Shown here: positions 13,857 to 20,815 of the stretch, one piece after another
Position numbering within the stretch: the first letter of the stretch is position 1
Layout of the letters: each line of letters begins with the position of its first letter
Source of the DNA: a virus
Reading direction: 5' to 3' (one strand)
IMG/VR virus record: IMGVR_UViG_3300007735_001031
Coordinates: 1-64,000 of that record
Length of the DNA stretch: 64,000 nucleotides
The notes under the pieces: generated by a model
Told to the model about the DNA's origin: nothing
What the model saw: the letters and a program-made list of their open reading frames with translations, nothing else
Database searches by the model: none
Made by a program: the position numbers and the translations under genes

Positions 13857-14209
13857 GCCGCGAGTCGAACGCGGGTCTTGAATAATAATTGTAATCACTC
13901 ATTCACAGGAATAGCCAAACACCCAGCAGTTCAGCAGACCACCCAAAATATTGGGAACTTCATATGATTTTCTTTAAGGTAGAAACCATTAAAATAACCA
14001 ATTGTGGATATTCTTTTCGGCAGTATCCAAGCTTATCCAAACTTATTTTACAGAGCGTTTGGCAACTCCGTTTAACTAAGCTGCTAGAGCGTAATTAAAA
14101 GTTTCAACATTATCGTTGGCACTTAAACATTTCAGCGTTTTTACGATGCCACGCTGCCCATCGTCCTGCATAATTACAAATCTTACCCAATCGAAACCAG
14201 TTCGTCCCC
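13857..14209 (-). ncRNA. ssrA: transfer-messenger RNA (tmRNA)
   Basis: 353 nt. The 5' end GGGGACG pairs with CGTCTCC at the 3' end, followed by discriminator A and encoded CCA (13857-13859). A tRNA-type T-arm (GCGTTCGACTCGC) is present at the 3' end. An internal reading frame (14076-14120) encodes the tag ANDNVETFNYALAA and then TAG, matching the AND...YALAA pattern of bacterial ssrA tags. tmRNA rescues stalled ribosomes and marks the product for proteolysis with SmpB; no SmpB is seen here, so host SmpB would be needed. Confidence 0.93.
14076..14120 (-). other. tmRNA tag reading frame
   Basis: GCC resume codon at 14118-14120 through TAG at 14076-14078: 14 codons giving ANDNVETFNYALAA. It is longer than the 10-11-residue enterobacterial tag but keeps the YALAA degron read by ClpXP. 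Confidence 0.88.
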
Positions 14210-14214
14210 TTATG

Positions 14215-14469
14215 TTATTCCTTCTTTTCTAGCGAGGTGAAGGCACCTTCCTCAATTAGTTTATACACTTGTCGAACATTTTTAAGTGTCTGAAACAGAA
14301 CAGCATGGGAGGGAGGAATAGAAATAATATTCTGTCCTTCGAACTCCATTAAGTCCTGCTCCACAACAACATCTAATTCTTGCGCGACAATATTCTCGAG
14401 ATTGTCGATAAGGCCTTCCATAGTTCGCTTGGTATAATCCTTATCATAAGACCAATAACGATTACGCAT
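14215..14469 (-). CDS. 84-aa hypothetical protein
   Basis: Acidic helical protein, unrecognised. Its start overlaps the stop of the upstream zinc-ribbon gene, and it ends five bases before the tmRNA 5' end, so it is probably cotranscribed with the tmRNA. Confidence 0.65.
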   Translation of the reverse strand: MRNRYWSYDKDYTKRTMEGLIDNLENIVAQELDVVVEQDLMEFEGQNIISIPPSHAVLFQTLKNVRQVYKLIEEGAFTSLEKKE

Positions 14470-14632
14470 TTCGTCCTCTAAACTTGTAGTTTTGGATGTT
14501 ATAAATGTATTGAGCAGATTGGAGAACTTGATTCTCCTTCTCTTCCTTCTGTTCGCACCAGAAGCATACGCCGTTTCTCATATCTCTAATGTCGTGCTCA
14601 ACACCACACTTCTTACAGGTTGCCGTATTCAT
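14462..14632 (-). CDS. 56-aa zinc-ribbon protein
   Basis: CxxC at residues 6-9 (CKKC) and CFWC near 23-26 form a short zinc ribbon; the rest is helical. ATG 14630-14632 follows GGAGG, which lies in one arm of the large inverted repeat at 14641-14675. Confidence 0.66.
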   Translation of the reverse strand: MNTATCKKCGVEHDIRDMRNGVCFWCEQKEEKENQVLQSAQYIYNIQNYKFRGRNA

Positions 14633-14640
14633 AATGAAGT

Positions 14641-14675
14641 CCTCCTCTGCTATACACTAACTATAGCAGAGGAGG
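14641..14675. repeat. 14-bp-arm inverted repeat over promoter and ribosome site
   Basis: Perfect arms 14641-14654 and 14662-14675 separated by 7 bases. The right arm covers the promoter -10 and spacer; the left arm contains the GGAGG used by the downstream gene. It could be an operator or an mRNA hairpin hiding the ribosome site. Confidence 0.75.
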
Positions 14676-14688
14676 AAATCTGTGTCAA
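14660..14688 (-). promoter_or_regulatory. sigma-70 promoter upstream of tmRNA operon
   Basis: -35 TTGACA (14683-14688), 17-bp spacer, -10 TATAGT (14660-14665). Drives the zinc-ribbon gene, the 84-aa gene and most likely the tmRNA. Confidence 0.83.
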
Positions 14689-14704
14689 GGGGAGTTAAAA
14701 GAGA

Positions 14705-15088
14705 TTATCCGTTGTCTAATATTTTACCAACAGTTTCAACAACTTCATCAAGAGTTGAGCAGAACCTGCCTTTAACTCTAACTCCGAAATCATCATTATC
14801 AATTGCTAAGAACATAAAAATATCATCGCTGGATGACTTACCATGTTTGTTGCCGTTATAAAAGATACCTGCGATTCCTTGAGTTTGAATTTCAAACTTA
14901 CCAGGACCAAACTCTCGATCTAATCTATCTACGATTTGATCAAGAATTGGCTTTCCTTTTCCTCTATTTGCTTTTAGCCCAAATCCACTACGACCACCAG
15001 CGGAAGGAGAAGCTCTACCAAAATCACCTTCATCTAAGGTATCTTGGATTGCCTCTAAAATCATTTTCTTTAATAATCTATCGTTCAT
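14705..15088 (-). CDS. 127-aa hypothetical protein with L-x-E-type N-terminus
   Basis: N-terminus M-N-D-R-L-L-K-K-M-I-L-E-A is an amphipathic helix with I-L-E, similar to the capsid-targeting candidates of this phage. Middle is Gly/Ser-rich. C-terminal half resembles a small alpha/beta domain. Start chosen at the second ATG (15086-15088) for its AGGAG spacing. Confidence 0.62.
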   Translation of the reverse strand: MNDRLLKKMILEAIQDTLDEGDFGRASPSAGGRSGFGLKANRGKGKPILDQIVDRLDREFGPGKFEIQTQGIAGIFYNGNKHGKSSSDDIFMFLAIDNDDFGVRVKGRFCSTLDEVVETVGKILDNG

Positions 15089-15121
15089 TAACAATCTCCT
15101 ATAAGATTACAGGATAAATAG

Positions 15122-15784
15122 TTATTCAAATTCCTTAATTGCCTTTTTAAGCTTTTTCAATTCATCTTTCAAAGAGGAAATTGATTCAGAAAATTCTTTA
15201 TCTTCTTCAAGACCAACAAACTTTAAGAAATTAGATTCCAAGCTTTCAAACTCTTTGTTTGTTTCATCAATTAAAGATTGAACTTCTTTTGATTTAGCAT
15301 CACATTTGGTTTGTTCTTCTTTCTTCTTTTCTTCCCGCTTTTGTTGATCTTGAGATTTATGATCCTGTTTGGGAGATTTAGATTTTGATCTTAACTTTTT
15401 CAAATGTCCTGCCTTTGATAGAGCAGAAACCCCTGTTGCTACTACTGCGGTTGTAGCCGCAACGGCAATCGTAGCAACGACAGCAGTTTCTGTATTGAGA
15501 ACTGGCTTATCAACTTCTTTCGGAGGAATAGCAATAAGCGTTGAACTTTCTGATAGAGGAACAGAAACAGGTGGAGTTGTAGCAGTTTGATCTGTCGGAG
15601 TTTCTACCGCTGGTGGAGCCACTATGGTATCCTCCTGGGGTAGGGGTATGGTCTTATCCTCCACCTGTTTCTTTTCTGGAATAGGATGATGTTTAACCAC
15701 TTTCTTCTTCACAGAAGGTTGTGGTTTTTTCTCTTCATCCTTTTCTTCTTCACCATATTCAAAAGAGAAAGGATTATTACTCAT
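15122..15784 (-). CDS. 220-aa Pro/Lys-rich protein with internal membrane segment
   Basis: Residues 1-85 are disordered, Pro/Lys/Glu-rich. Residues ~98-118 are an Ala/Val/Thr hydrophobic segment. The rest is a charged coiled coil. Shape resembles a TonB-like or spanin-like linker, but no motif proves this. Overlaps the upstream membrane/coiled-coil gene. Confidence 0.6.
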   Translation of the reverse strand: MSNNPFSFEYGEEEKDEEKKPQPSVKKKVVKHHPIPEKKQVEDKTIPLPQEDTIVAPPAVETPTDQTATTPPVSVPLSESSTLIAIPPKEVDKPVLNTETAVVATIAVAATTAVVATGVSALSKAGHLKKLRSKSKSPKQDHKSQDQQKREEKKKEEQTKCDAKSKEVQSLIDETNKEFESLESNFLKFVGLEEDKEFSESISSLKDELKKLKKAIKEFE

Positions 15785-16283
15785 CGTCGGAATCCTTTAC
15801 TCTTTTTTTCTTGCTCTTTCTTTCTCTTTCTTCTTGTTCTTCAATCTCTTCTTGGATCTTCTTAACTTTCTTCTTTAACTTCTTTACGCCTTCATCAAGA
15901 GCGGAAACTTCTTGTTTTTGCTTCTCAACAATCTCTTTTGAAGCTTTCTCTGTTTCGGCTGCCTTGTGGTTAATTTCATTAAGCTTTGCTTTGAGGGCTG
16001 AAACTTGAGAACCTAATTCCTCTTGTTTGGCTACGCACTGTTCGTGTCCTGTGGCTGAACTTAATTTAATCTCAGCCATCTTTTCTTCATGCTTTTGTTC
16101 TTGTTTTTGTTTTAACCAGTCCCAAACTTTCTTGCCGCCTAAAATACCAACAGCGCCCAAAGCAAGCATAACCACTGGGTTTCCGTTGCTAAGATGCGCT
16201 ATTTGATTAATATCGATATTTCCGTCTGCGACGGCACTTGAAACTGAATGTGCTAAATCAACTTGAGCTAATAAATTTATCAT
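15777..16283 (-). CDS. 168-aa membrane-anchored coiled-coil protein
   Basis: One hydrophobic segment at about residues 36-52, then long Glu/Lys/Gln coiled coil to a basic/acidic end. Paired with the next gene, which has the same layout; both may sit in the host envelope. Unrecognised. Confidence 0.6.
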   Translation of the reverse strand: MINLLAQVDLAHSVSSAVADGNIDINQIAHLSNGNPVVMLALGAVGILGGKKVWDWLKQKQEQKHEEKMAEIKLSSATGHEQCVAKQEELGSQVSALKAKLNEINHKAAETEKASKEIVEKQKQEVSALDEGVKKLKKKVKKIQEEIEEQEERERKSKKKRVKDSDDE

Positions 16284-16382
16284 ACATGAGTCCCTCCATG
16301 GTAAAAAAGTATGTATAATAAGTAGTTTGCAACATTCAGTTTTTCGGCCTTTGAGGTTTCATCCACATACCTAAACTCCCAC

Positions 16383-16459
16383 GAACTATGAGGGATTTGA
16401 ACCCACATGACGCCTTCCCCTAGTGGGCAAGCGGTTCTACCACTTTGAATTAATAGGGG
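16383..16459 (-). tRNA. degenerate tRNA-like element
   Basis: Strong D-arm word (AGTGGTAGAAC) and T-arm (GGGTTCAAATCCC) at tRNA spacing. However, only about four acceptor pairs form (CTAT/ATAG), CCA is not encoded, and in place of an anticodon arm there is a ~10-bp imperfect hairpin with a 4-base loop (ACTA). No acceptable 7-base anticodon loop with T33 can be drawn. Pseudo-tRNA or anticodon-less tRNA-like RNA. Confidence 0.5.
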
Positions 16460-16593
16460 AGTCATGCTTCTAAATGTTGCGTAAAGTATCCAGGATTGCG
16501 GCTAAAACTATACATAACCTATCATACTAACACAAGCCATTTTCAGCTCTCGATCTTCAAATGTTCGATTGTCTAGTATAACTACTTCTGGAT

Positions 16594-16669
16594 TGGTGCC
16601 GCCAGAGGGAGTCGAACCCCCGACCACATGATTACAAATCAAGTGCTCTACCAACTGAGCTATGACGGC
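16594..16669 (-). tRNA. tRNA-Thr (TGT)
   Basis: Acceptor GCCGTCA with TGGCGGC (one G-U), anticodon loop TTTGTAA giving TGT (one mismatch in the stem), T-arm GGGGTTCGACTCC, discriminator A, encoded CCA. Confidence 0.92.
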
Positions 16670-16678
16670 TTCTTTTAC

Positions 16679-16879
16679 TCATAGGTCTAGCATAGCAGAC
16701 CCATATTTCTCGCGCAAGTTATCAAAGAATTGTTTTGAGGCGAGAATGATTTTATCTGTATTCAATTTCTTCTTTGCTTTTAGTGTTAATAACTGACCAG
16801 CAAACAAAGACATATCAGCCCAACGCGGGGACAAGATATAATATTTCTCACCATCAAAAATATACTCTATAGTTGTCAT
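16679..16879 (-). CDS. 66-aa hypothetical protein
   Basis: Unrecognised; lies between tRNA-Ser and tRNA-Thr. Starts with a beta-strand pair (I-E-Y-I-F-D-G-E-K-Y-Y-I-L) and ends helical. Confidence 0.6.
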   Translation of the reverse strand: MTTIEYIFDGEKYYILSPRWADMSLFAGQLLTLKAKKKLNTDKIILASKQFFDNLREKYGSAMLDL

Positions 16880-16899
16880 CTTTTTAAGTAGTTATTTTC

Positions 16900-16988
16900 T
16901 GGCGGAAACGACAGGATTTGAACCTGTGGAACCAAAAAGGTTCGGCGGTTTAGCAAACCGCTGCTTTCGGCCACTCAGCCACGTTTCC
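16900..16988 (-). tRNA. tRNA-Ser (GCT)
   Basis: Class II tRNA with long variable arm (CCGAACC...GGTTCCAC region). Acceptor GGAAACG/CGTTTCC, anticodon loop TTGCTAA giving GCT, discriminator G, encoded CCA. Confidence 0.94.
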
Positions 16989-16989
16989 A

Positions 16990-17682
16990 TTATCTTAACG
17001 CTTCTGTCATCCTTATCGCTGAGTTCCCAACCTTACCATGATACCAAGGAGAAGTCAAGGGGTGGATCTCCAACAATAAGTTCTTTGACTTCTCAATTCT
17101 TTTTACTGAGGTTTGCGTTCCAGTTCCTTTTAAATACCAAATTTCAGTTCTAATTGGTTGCTTATTCAAACAGCTATTCCAAGCTTTATCTAGCCAATCA
17201 CCATAAGAAGCATCAGACCAAACAACCCAAGTTGGGTTTAGATTACAAAGACCACCAGTTTTCGCTGCTTCTGCTATTGCTTTACCGCCGCGAGAGTGTC
17301 CGACAATAACTAGATTTATTCTCTTATTTGTTTCTGGAACAACTTTTAATGCTGCTCTTACAAACTTTTCAAAGGAATCTTTTTGAGTCCAAGCATGTTG
17401 CCCATGCGGCTCAATAAGTCTTGTGCTCCAAGGTAATTCTGGATGAATCCATGTAAAAGATTTCTTCTCTTGAACTAGCCATTTAATAGATGGTGCCGTT
17501 CTTTCTTCAAATTCATCTTTATCAAAACCATTCATTCCATGAAACCAAACAATAATATTATGTTGTTTAGCCTCTGGAACTTCGTGATGAACTAGAACCA
17601 CTCCTCTATAATCATTCTCGACCATGGAACCAGTCCAAGTCCATAAGTGAAGAGGTAATAATAATTTTAATAATATACTCAC
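16990..17682 (-). CDS. secreted alpha/beta hydrolase
   Basis: N-terminal hydrophobic stretch (residues 3-18) like a signal peptide. Nucleophile elbow GHSRGG at 128-133 (Ser130), oxyanion-type H-G-M-N-G near 48-52, and a late His in S-P-W-Y-H-G-K. It is a serine esterase/lipase-type fold, perhaps acting on envelope lipids or lysis, but the substrate is unknown. It lies between two tRNA-Ser genes. Confidence 0.75.
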   Translation of the reverse strand: MSILLKLLLPLHLWTWTGSMVENDYRGVVLVHHEVPEAKQHNIIVWFHGMNGFDKDEFEERTAPSIKWLVQEKKSFTWIHPELPWSTRLIEPHGQHAWTQKDSFEKFVRAALKVVPETNKRINLVIVGHSRGGKAIAEAAKTGGLCNLNPTWVVWSDASYGDWLDKAWNSCLNKQPIRTEIWYLKGTGTQTSVKRIEKSKNLLLEIHPLTSPWYHGKVGNSAIRMTEALR

Positions 17683-17888
17683 TTTTCTCTTTTAGCTCTA
17701 ATTGAATTTAGCCAATCTGATGTAGAATCCAAATCAAATGGCTTAGGAATTGGTAGGAAAGGAAATACGGCATGAAGAAAATAAATTATTGCTGACATTC
17801 CAAGCCTGTAAGTTCCCTTCCAAGCAATAAGCAAATGCTCTAAATATGTTTCTCCAACTGAATGTGGATGCTTTGTAAAAGGATTCAT
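17679..17888 (-). CDS. 69-aa DUF6356-like membrane protein
   Basis: N-terminus F-T-K-H-P-H-S-V-G-E-T-Y-L-E-H-L is the conserved head of the DUF6356 family, followed by a hydrophobic segment with H-A-V-F-P-F-L. The family is common in marine bacteria and phages; function unknown. Overlaps the hydrolase gene start by ATGA. Confidence 0.75.
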   Translation of the reverse strand: MNPFTKHPHSVGETYLEHLLIAWKGTYRLGMSAIIYFLHAVFPFLPIPKPFDLDSTSDWLNSIRAKREK

Positions 17889-17900
17889 TTTATTCTCCTT

Positions 17901-17989
17901 TGGCGGAAGCTAAGAGATTCGAACTCCTGGATGCTTTTAACATCGACGGTTTTCTAGACCGTTGCCATAAACCACTCGGCCAAACTTCC
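17901..17989 (-). tRNA. tRNA-Ser (AGA)
   Basis: Class II cloverleaf with long variable arm. Acceptor GGAAGTT/AGCTTCC, anticodon stem ACGGT/ACCGT with loop CTAGAAA giving AGA, discriminator G, encoded CCA. A34 is rare in bacterial tRNA-Ser and would need deamination to inosine to read TCC. Confidence 0.88.
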
Positions 17990-17997
17990 GTTGTTAT

Positions 17998-18261
17998 TTA
18001 CTTTTCGTGGAAATCAACTGATTCGATTGCTACCAAAGTGATGGGAGTTGATGGATCCAATAAGCCCTGAGCTGTTCTATAAACTGAAGTTCCATTCTCT
18101 CCAAGTTCAACAACTTTATAACAACCTGGATTTGCTTCATCTGGAAAATCCACTAGAATTACCAACTTATTACCCAATCTGGATGGGATCATAAAACAAT
18201 CTCCAACTGCCGCATCAGATAGAACTTTTGGGCTTGAAGGTGTAACGTTATTAATATGCAT
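17998..18261 (-). CDS. 87-aa hypothetical protein
   Basis: Unrecognised, mostly beta, Pro/Gly-rich. Lies between tRNA-Tyr and tRNA-Ser(AGA). Confidence 0.6.
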   Translation of the reverse strand: MHINNVTPSSPKVLSDAAVGDCFMIPSRLGNKLVILVDFPDEANPGCYKVVELGENGTSVYRTAQGLLDPSTPITLVAIESVDFHEK

Positions 18262-18291
18262 ATTAAATGTCTCCTATGACATAATAAGTAG

Positions 18292-18375
18292 TGGAGGAAG
18301 AGAGATTCGAACTCCCTAGCCGACAAAGGAACAGATTTACAGTCTGCCGCAACCCGCCATCGTTGCCGTTCCTCC
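18292..18375 (-). tRNA. tRNA-Tyr (GTA)
   Basis: Class II with long variable arm; acceptor GGAGGAA/TTCCTCC, anticodon loop CTGTAAA giving GTA, discriminator A. CCA not encoded (CTA follows). Confidence 0.93.
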
Positions 18376-18384
18376 AATATTTAG

Positions 18385-18469
18385 TGCTCCCGGTGAGAAT
18401 CGAACTCACAAGACCCAAAGGGTCGGCAGATTTTAAGTCTGCTGCGTCTACCTGTTTCGCCACAAGAGC
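18385..18469 (-). tRNA. tRNA-Leu (TAA)
   Basis: Class II; acceptor GCTCTTG/CGGGAGC with two G-U pairs, anticodon loop CTTAAAA giving TAA, variable arm GACCC/GGGTC, discriminator A. CCA not encoded. Confidence 0.93.
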
Positions 18470-18481
18470 ATTAACTTTCAG

Positions 18482-18561
18482 TGCGTCGGGAGAGACTTGA
18501 ACTCTCACTCCAAAGGAAGCGGATTTTGAGTCCGCCGCGTCTACCATTCCACCACCAACGC
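18482..18561 (-). tRNA. tRNA-Leu (CAA)
   Basis: Acceptor GCGTTGG/CCGACGC, anticodon loop CTCAAAA giving CAA, variable arm with TCC/GGA, T-arm GAGTTCAAGTCTC, discriminator A. CCA not encoded. First gene after promoter 18570-18598. Confidence 0.92.
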
Positions 18562-18569
18562 ATGTGAAC

Positions 18570-18598
18570 AGTATAGCTGGTCTTTAATTAGCTGTCAA
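18570..18598 (-). promoter_or_regulatory. sigma-70 promoter for second tRNA block
   Basis: -35 TTGACA (18593-18598), 17-bp spacer with TAATTA, -10 TATACT (18570-18575), just upstream of tRNA-Leu(CAA). Confidence 0.85.
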
Positions 18599-18602
18599 GT
18601 CA

Positions 18603-19484
18603 TTATTTAACGTTTGCAATTATTGCAGACAACTGCGAAAAACTTAACCTTTTTCTATACTTTCCAGACTTCATCATAGACTTAAATGATGTTAGATAAA
18701 AATCATTAGTAGAGCGTCTCCAGTCTGAAATAAATTCGTTTATTTTTTGACAATCTAACTGTTTTTCCGAGAAAAATAGAGCATAATTTCTAGAAGTATT
18801 TTTTAAGAATTTTTTTCTATCAAAAGAATCATCAACTTCAGAGATGCTCAGATTTTCTTTATCTGTTCTATCAATTGCCGATAAGACATAATTTCCATGT
18901 GCTACATTAAATTTTAATTTTGAATCACCGGAAAGATTGTTCTCTTTAATTTCTTTGCCATTTACAAAGATCTTTGTTTCACATTTATCTGGACCGAAAT
19001 ATGCAACTCCGACTGGATTATCTGTGTCGTCAAACAATTGATAATCTAGCTTATCCCATGCAATTAATCTATCTTGAAATTTATTTAAGCCATAGTATGT
19101 AGATGGAATAATTGCAGCAACGTACTCGCAATTATTCAACATTAATTGAATGCAGTCAAGATAAAGATCTTCGTTTTTCATTGAAACGGATAACTTCAAC
19201 CTGCTGGCACTATTTTTTGCCAAATATGGTGGATTTGTTATGCAAACTTTATAACCAATTGGAAAATTACTTATCGTATCTCTTAATTTAATTGACGGAT
19301 GATTGGGCTCAATATCAAACCCAACCCAGCTTTCTGGAAGAAAATTGAATAGATTGCCTGCCCCAGCGAACGGCTCTAATACTTCAGCCCCTTGCGGGCG
19401 AACAGAGTTCCATAAAGAAAAAGCATCCCCAATAAATGGGTTTTTAGTCGTATAAAATTGACCAAGCTTTTTCTTTTTAGACAT
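18603..19484 (-). CDS. DNA adenine-type methyltransferase
   Basis: LGQFYTTKNPF start, AdoMet motif EPFAGAG at 37-43 and catalytic NPPY at 84-87: the order of a gamma-type N6-adenine methyltransferase. 293 aa. The C-terminal half is the likely target-recognition part. Its start overlaps the stop of the upstream nuclease-like gene, suggesting a paired modification system. Confidence 0.85.
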   Translation of the reverse strand: MSKKKKLGQFYTTKNPFIGDAFSLWNSVRPQGAEVLEPFAGAGNLFNFLPESWVGFDIEPNHPSIKLRDTISNFPIGYKVCITNPPYLAKNSASRLKLSVSMKNEDLYLDCIQLMLNNCEYVAAIIPSTYYGLNKFQDRLIAWDKLDYQLFDDTDNPVGVAYFGPDKCETKIFVNGKEIKENNLSGDSKLKFNVAHGNYVLSAIDRTDKENLSISEVDDSFDRKKFLKNTSRNYALFFSEKQLDCQKINEFISDWRRSTNDFYLTSFKSMMKSGKYRKRLSFSQLSAIIANVK

Positions 19485-20004
19485 TTGCAGTTGCTTCCTT
19501 TAATGGACCAATATAAAACTTTTCTTTTAATTCTTGCGGAATTAAATCATTCATTCTTTGCCAATGTTTAGAAAGTAATTCTCCATCTAGAATGAACAAA
19601 AATTTGTCTACCTTAATTTTATTATCAAGACTTACAGATTTTATACATGCTTTAATATGCCAATAAACTTCCTTGATTGATCTATTCTGAGATCCACCAT
19701 TTTCTGGAATCATTTTAAATGAAACTACACACTCTTTTCCATTTTTGGTGAAAACTCCATCAAAATCTTCAGACCATACGGATGGATCTAGTTCCTGCAT
19801 GGAACTTTTTACAATTTTAATCTCTCCGGAGTCAATATTAACTCTAATATCTTTTTTCTTTTTAATTTGTACACCAAGGTGTTTTTCTAAATAATCTTTT
19901 TGAAATTTTTCATCTTCAGATTTACCTCTTCCATTTGAGATAATTTCCGATCTTAGTTTTTTTGTAAAAATTTTTGGAATTTCTTGTAAAACGTTGTCGC
20001 TCAT
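19477..20004 (-). CDS. putative restriction-type nuclease paired with methylase
   Basis: Pattern E-D-F-D-G-V-F...E-C-V-V-S-F-K-M-I (about residues 78-100) fits a PD-(D/E)xK core (acidic residue, spacer, E-x-x-x-x-x-K). Translationally coupled to the methyltransferase, as in type II systems. The nuclease call rests on one motif and context. Confidence 0.5.
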   Translation of the reverse strand: MSDNVLQEIPKIFTKKLRSEIISNGRGKSEDEKFQKDYLEKHLGVQIKKKKDIRVNIDSGEIKIVKSSMQELDPSVWSEDFDGVFTKNGKECVVSFKMIPENGGSQNRSIKEVYWHIKACIKSVSLDNKIKVDKFLFILDGELLSKHWQRMNDLIPQELKEKFYIGPLKEATANV

Positions 20005-20005
20005 T

Positions 20006-20383
20006 TTATTCTTCCCTCATAATTACCTGACTCAAATCAACTCTTTCACCATCTGCATCCCAGCAGCCCCAAAAGTCATGATTGAAGAGATAAAAATATT
20101 CAGCCCAAGAATCTCTGCCCGCTCTCATAAAGATTTCAAATGAAGAATAAGTATCGGCGTCAACACCAGTTTCTCCACGATCTTTATAAAAGACACACTC
20201 ATTTAGAGTATGGTCAATAGTACTCATATCGCCACCAGCAAGTAAAGAATCTACCTGCGCTTCAGTGATATAACTATCAATTAGAATCTTACCAACATGA
20301 CCGGGATATCCGTCAAAATGGCAATAGATTGCAGTAATAGTATCATCCTTGTTGATCTTACCAATAAAACTACGAGTTGCCAT
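20006..20383 (-). CDS. conserved phage protein, MATRSFIG family
   Basis: Starts MATRSFIG and continues I-Y-C-H-F-D-G-Y-P-G-H-V-G-K, a widely conserved phage and plasmid family of about 120 aa with no known function. The aromatic-rich C-terminal part is also typical. Confidence 0.72.
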   Translation of the reverse strand: MATRSFIGKINKDDTITAIYCHFDGYPGHVGKILIDSYITEAQVDSLLAGGDMSTIDHTLNECVFYKDRGETGVDADTYSSFEIFMRAGRDSWAEYFYLFNHDFWGCWDADGERVDLSQVIMREE

Positions 20384-20391
20384 TTTATTTC

Positions 20392-20679
20392 CTAAACGGT
20401 GAAGGAGTCAAGTCTGTGTTTAATAAATGCGAGGAAAATTACTGTTCCAAAAGTATATCCAAATCCTTCGAACATCGCAAGCTTTAATTTCTCTTTAATT
20501 GTTTTTTCTTCTACAATCAAGAGAATTGGAACCATGCTAACGAAAGGATAGGTTAAGTTAGAAAAAATAGCAACTGGATAGGAATTATGGTTTGCCGCAT
20601 AAGCGCACATATTGAACCAAAATTCAACCAAGACCGCTGAAACAAAGGCGATGAAATATTTATGTTTTATCCAATTCAT
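20392..20679 (-). CDS. 95-aa membrane protein starting beside a tRNA-like RNA
   Basis: Three hydrophobic helices (about residues 8-30, 38-60, 72-88). ATG 20677-20679 lies one base after the CCA of the tRNA-like element, with no ribosome site between. If the RNA 3' end is processed as in a tRNA, this gene would become a nearly leaderless mRNA. Confidence 0.65.
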   Translation of the reverse strand: MNWIKHKYFIAFVSAVLVEFWFNMCAYAANHNSYPVAIFSNLTYPFVSMVPILLIVEEKTIKEKLKLAMFEGFGYTFGTVIFLAFIKHRLDSFTV

Positions 20680-20680
20680 T

Positions 20681-20768
20681 TGGTCCGCGCTGGAGGAGTT
20701 GAACCTCGACGGCACCGCCACTCAAGTTTAACCAAAGGTTTATAAGACCCCCGAGTGGAGCAGCGCGG
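20681..20768 (-). tRNA. aberrant tRNA-like RNA with CCA
   Basis: Perfect acceptor CCGCGCT/AGCGCGG, discriminator A, encoded CCA (20681-20683) and a T-arm GAGGTTCAACTCCTC. The 5' half is wrong for a tRNA: only ~10 bases where a D-arm should be. CCACTC pairs with GAGTGG across the middle, which conflicts with a normal anticodon arm. A loop CTTATAA (TAT) can be drawn with a weak stem. It has its own promoter at 20781-20809. Confidence 0.6.
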
Positions 20769-20780
20769 CTTGATAGAGAC

Positions 20781-20809
20781 AGTGTAGCCCGTCTCTATTT
20801 GGCTGTCAA
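20781..20809 (-). promoter_or_regulatory. sigma-70 promoter for tRNA-like RNA
   Basis: -35 TTGACA (20804-20809), 17-bp spacer, -10 TACACT (20781-20786). TAGAGAC/GTCTCTA arms (20774-20780, 20791-20797) form a dyad centred on the -10. Confidence 0.82.
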
Positions 20810-20815
20810 GCCTGG

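Noticed and set aside
16280-16465. 61-aa minus-strand frame
   Set aside because: Runs through the degenerate tRNA-like element and has no ribosome site.
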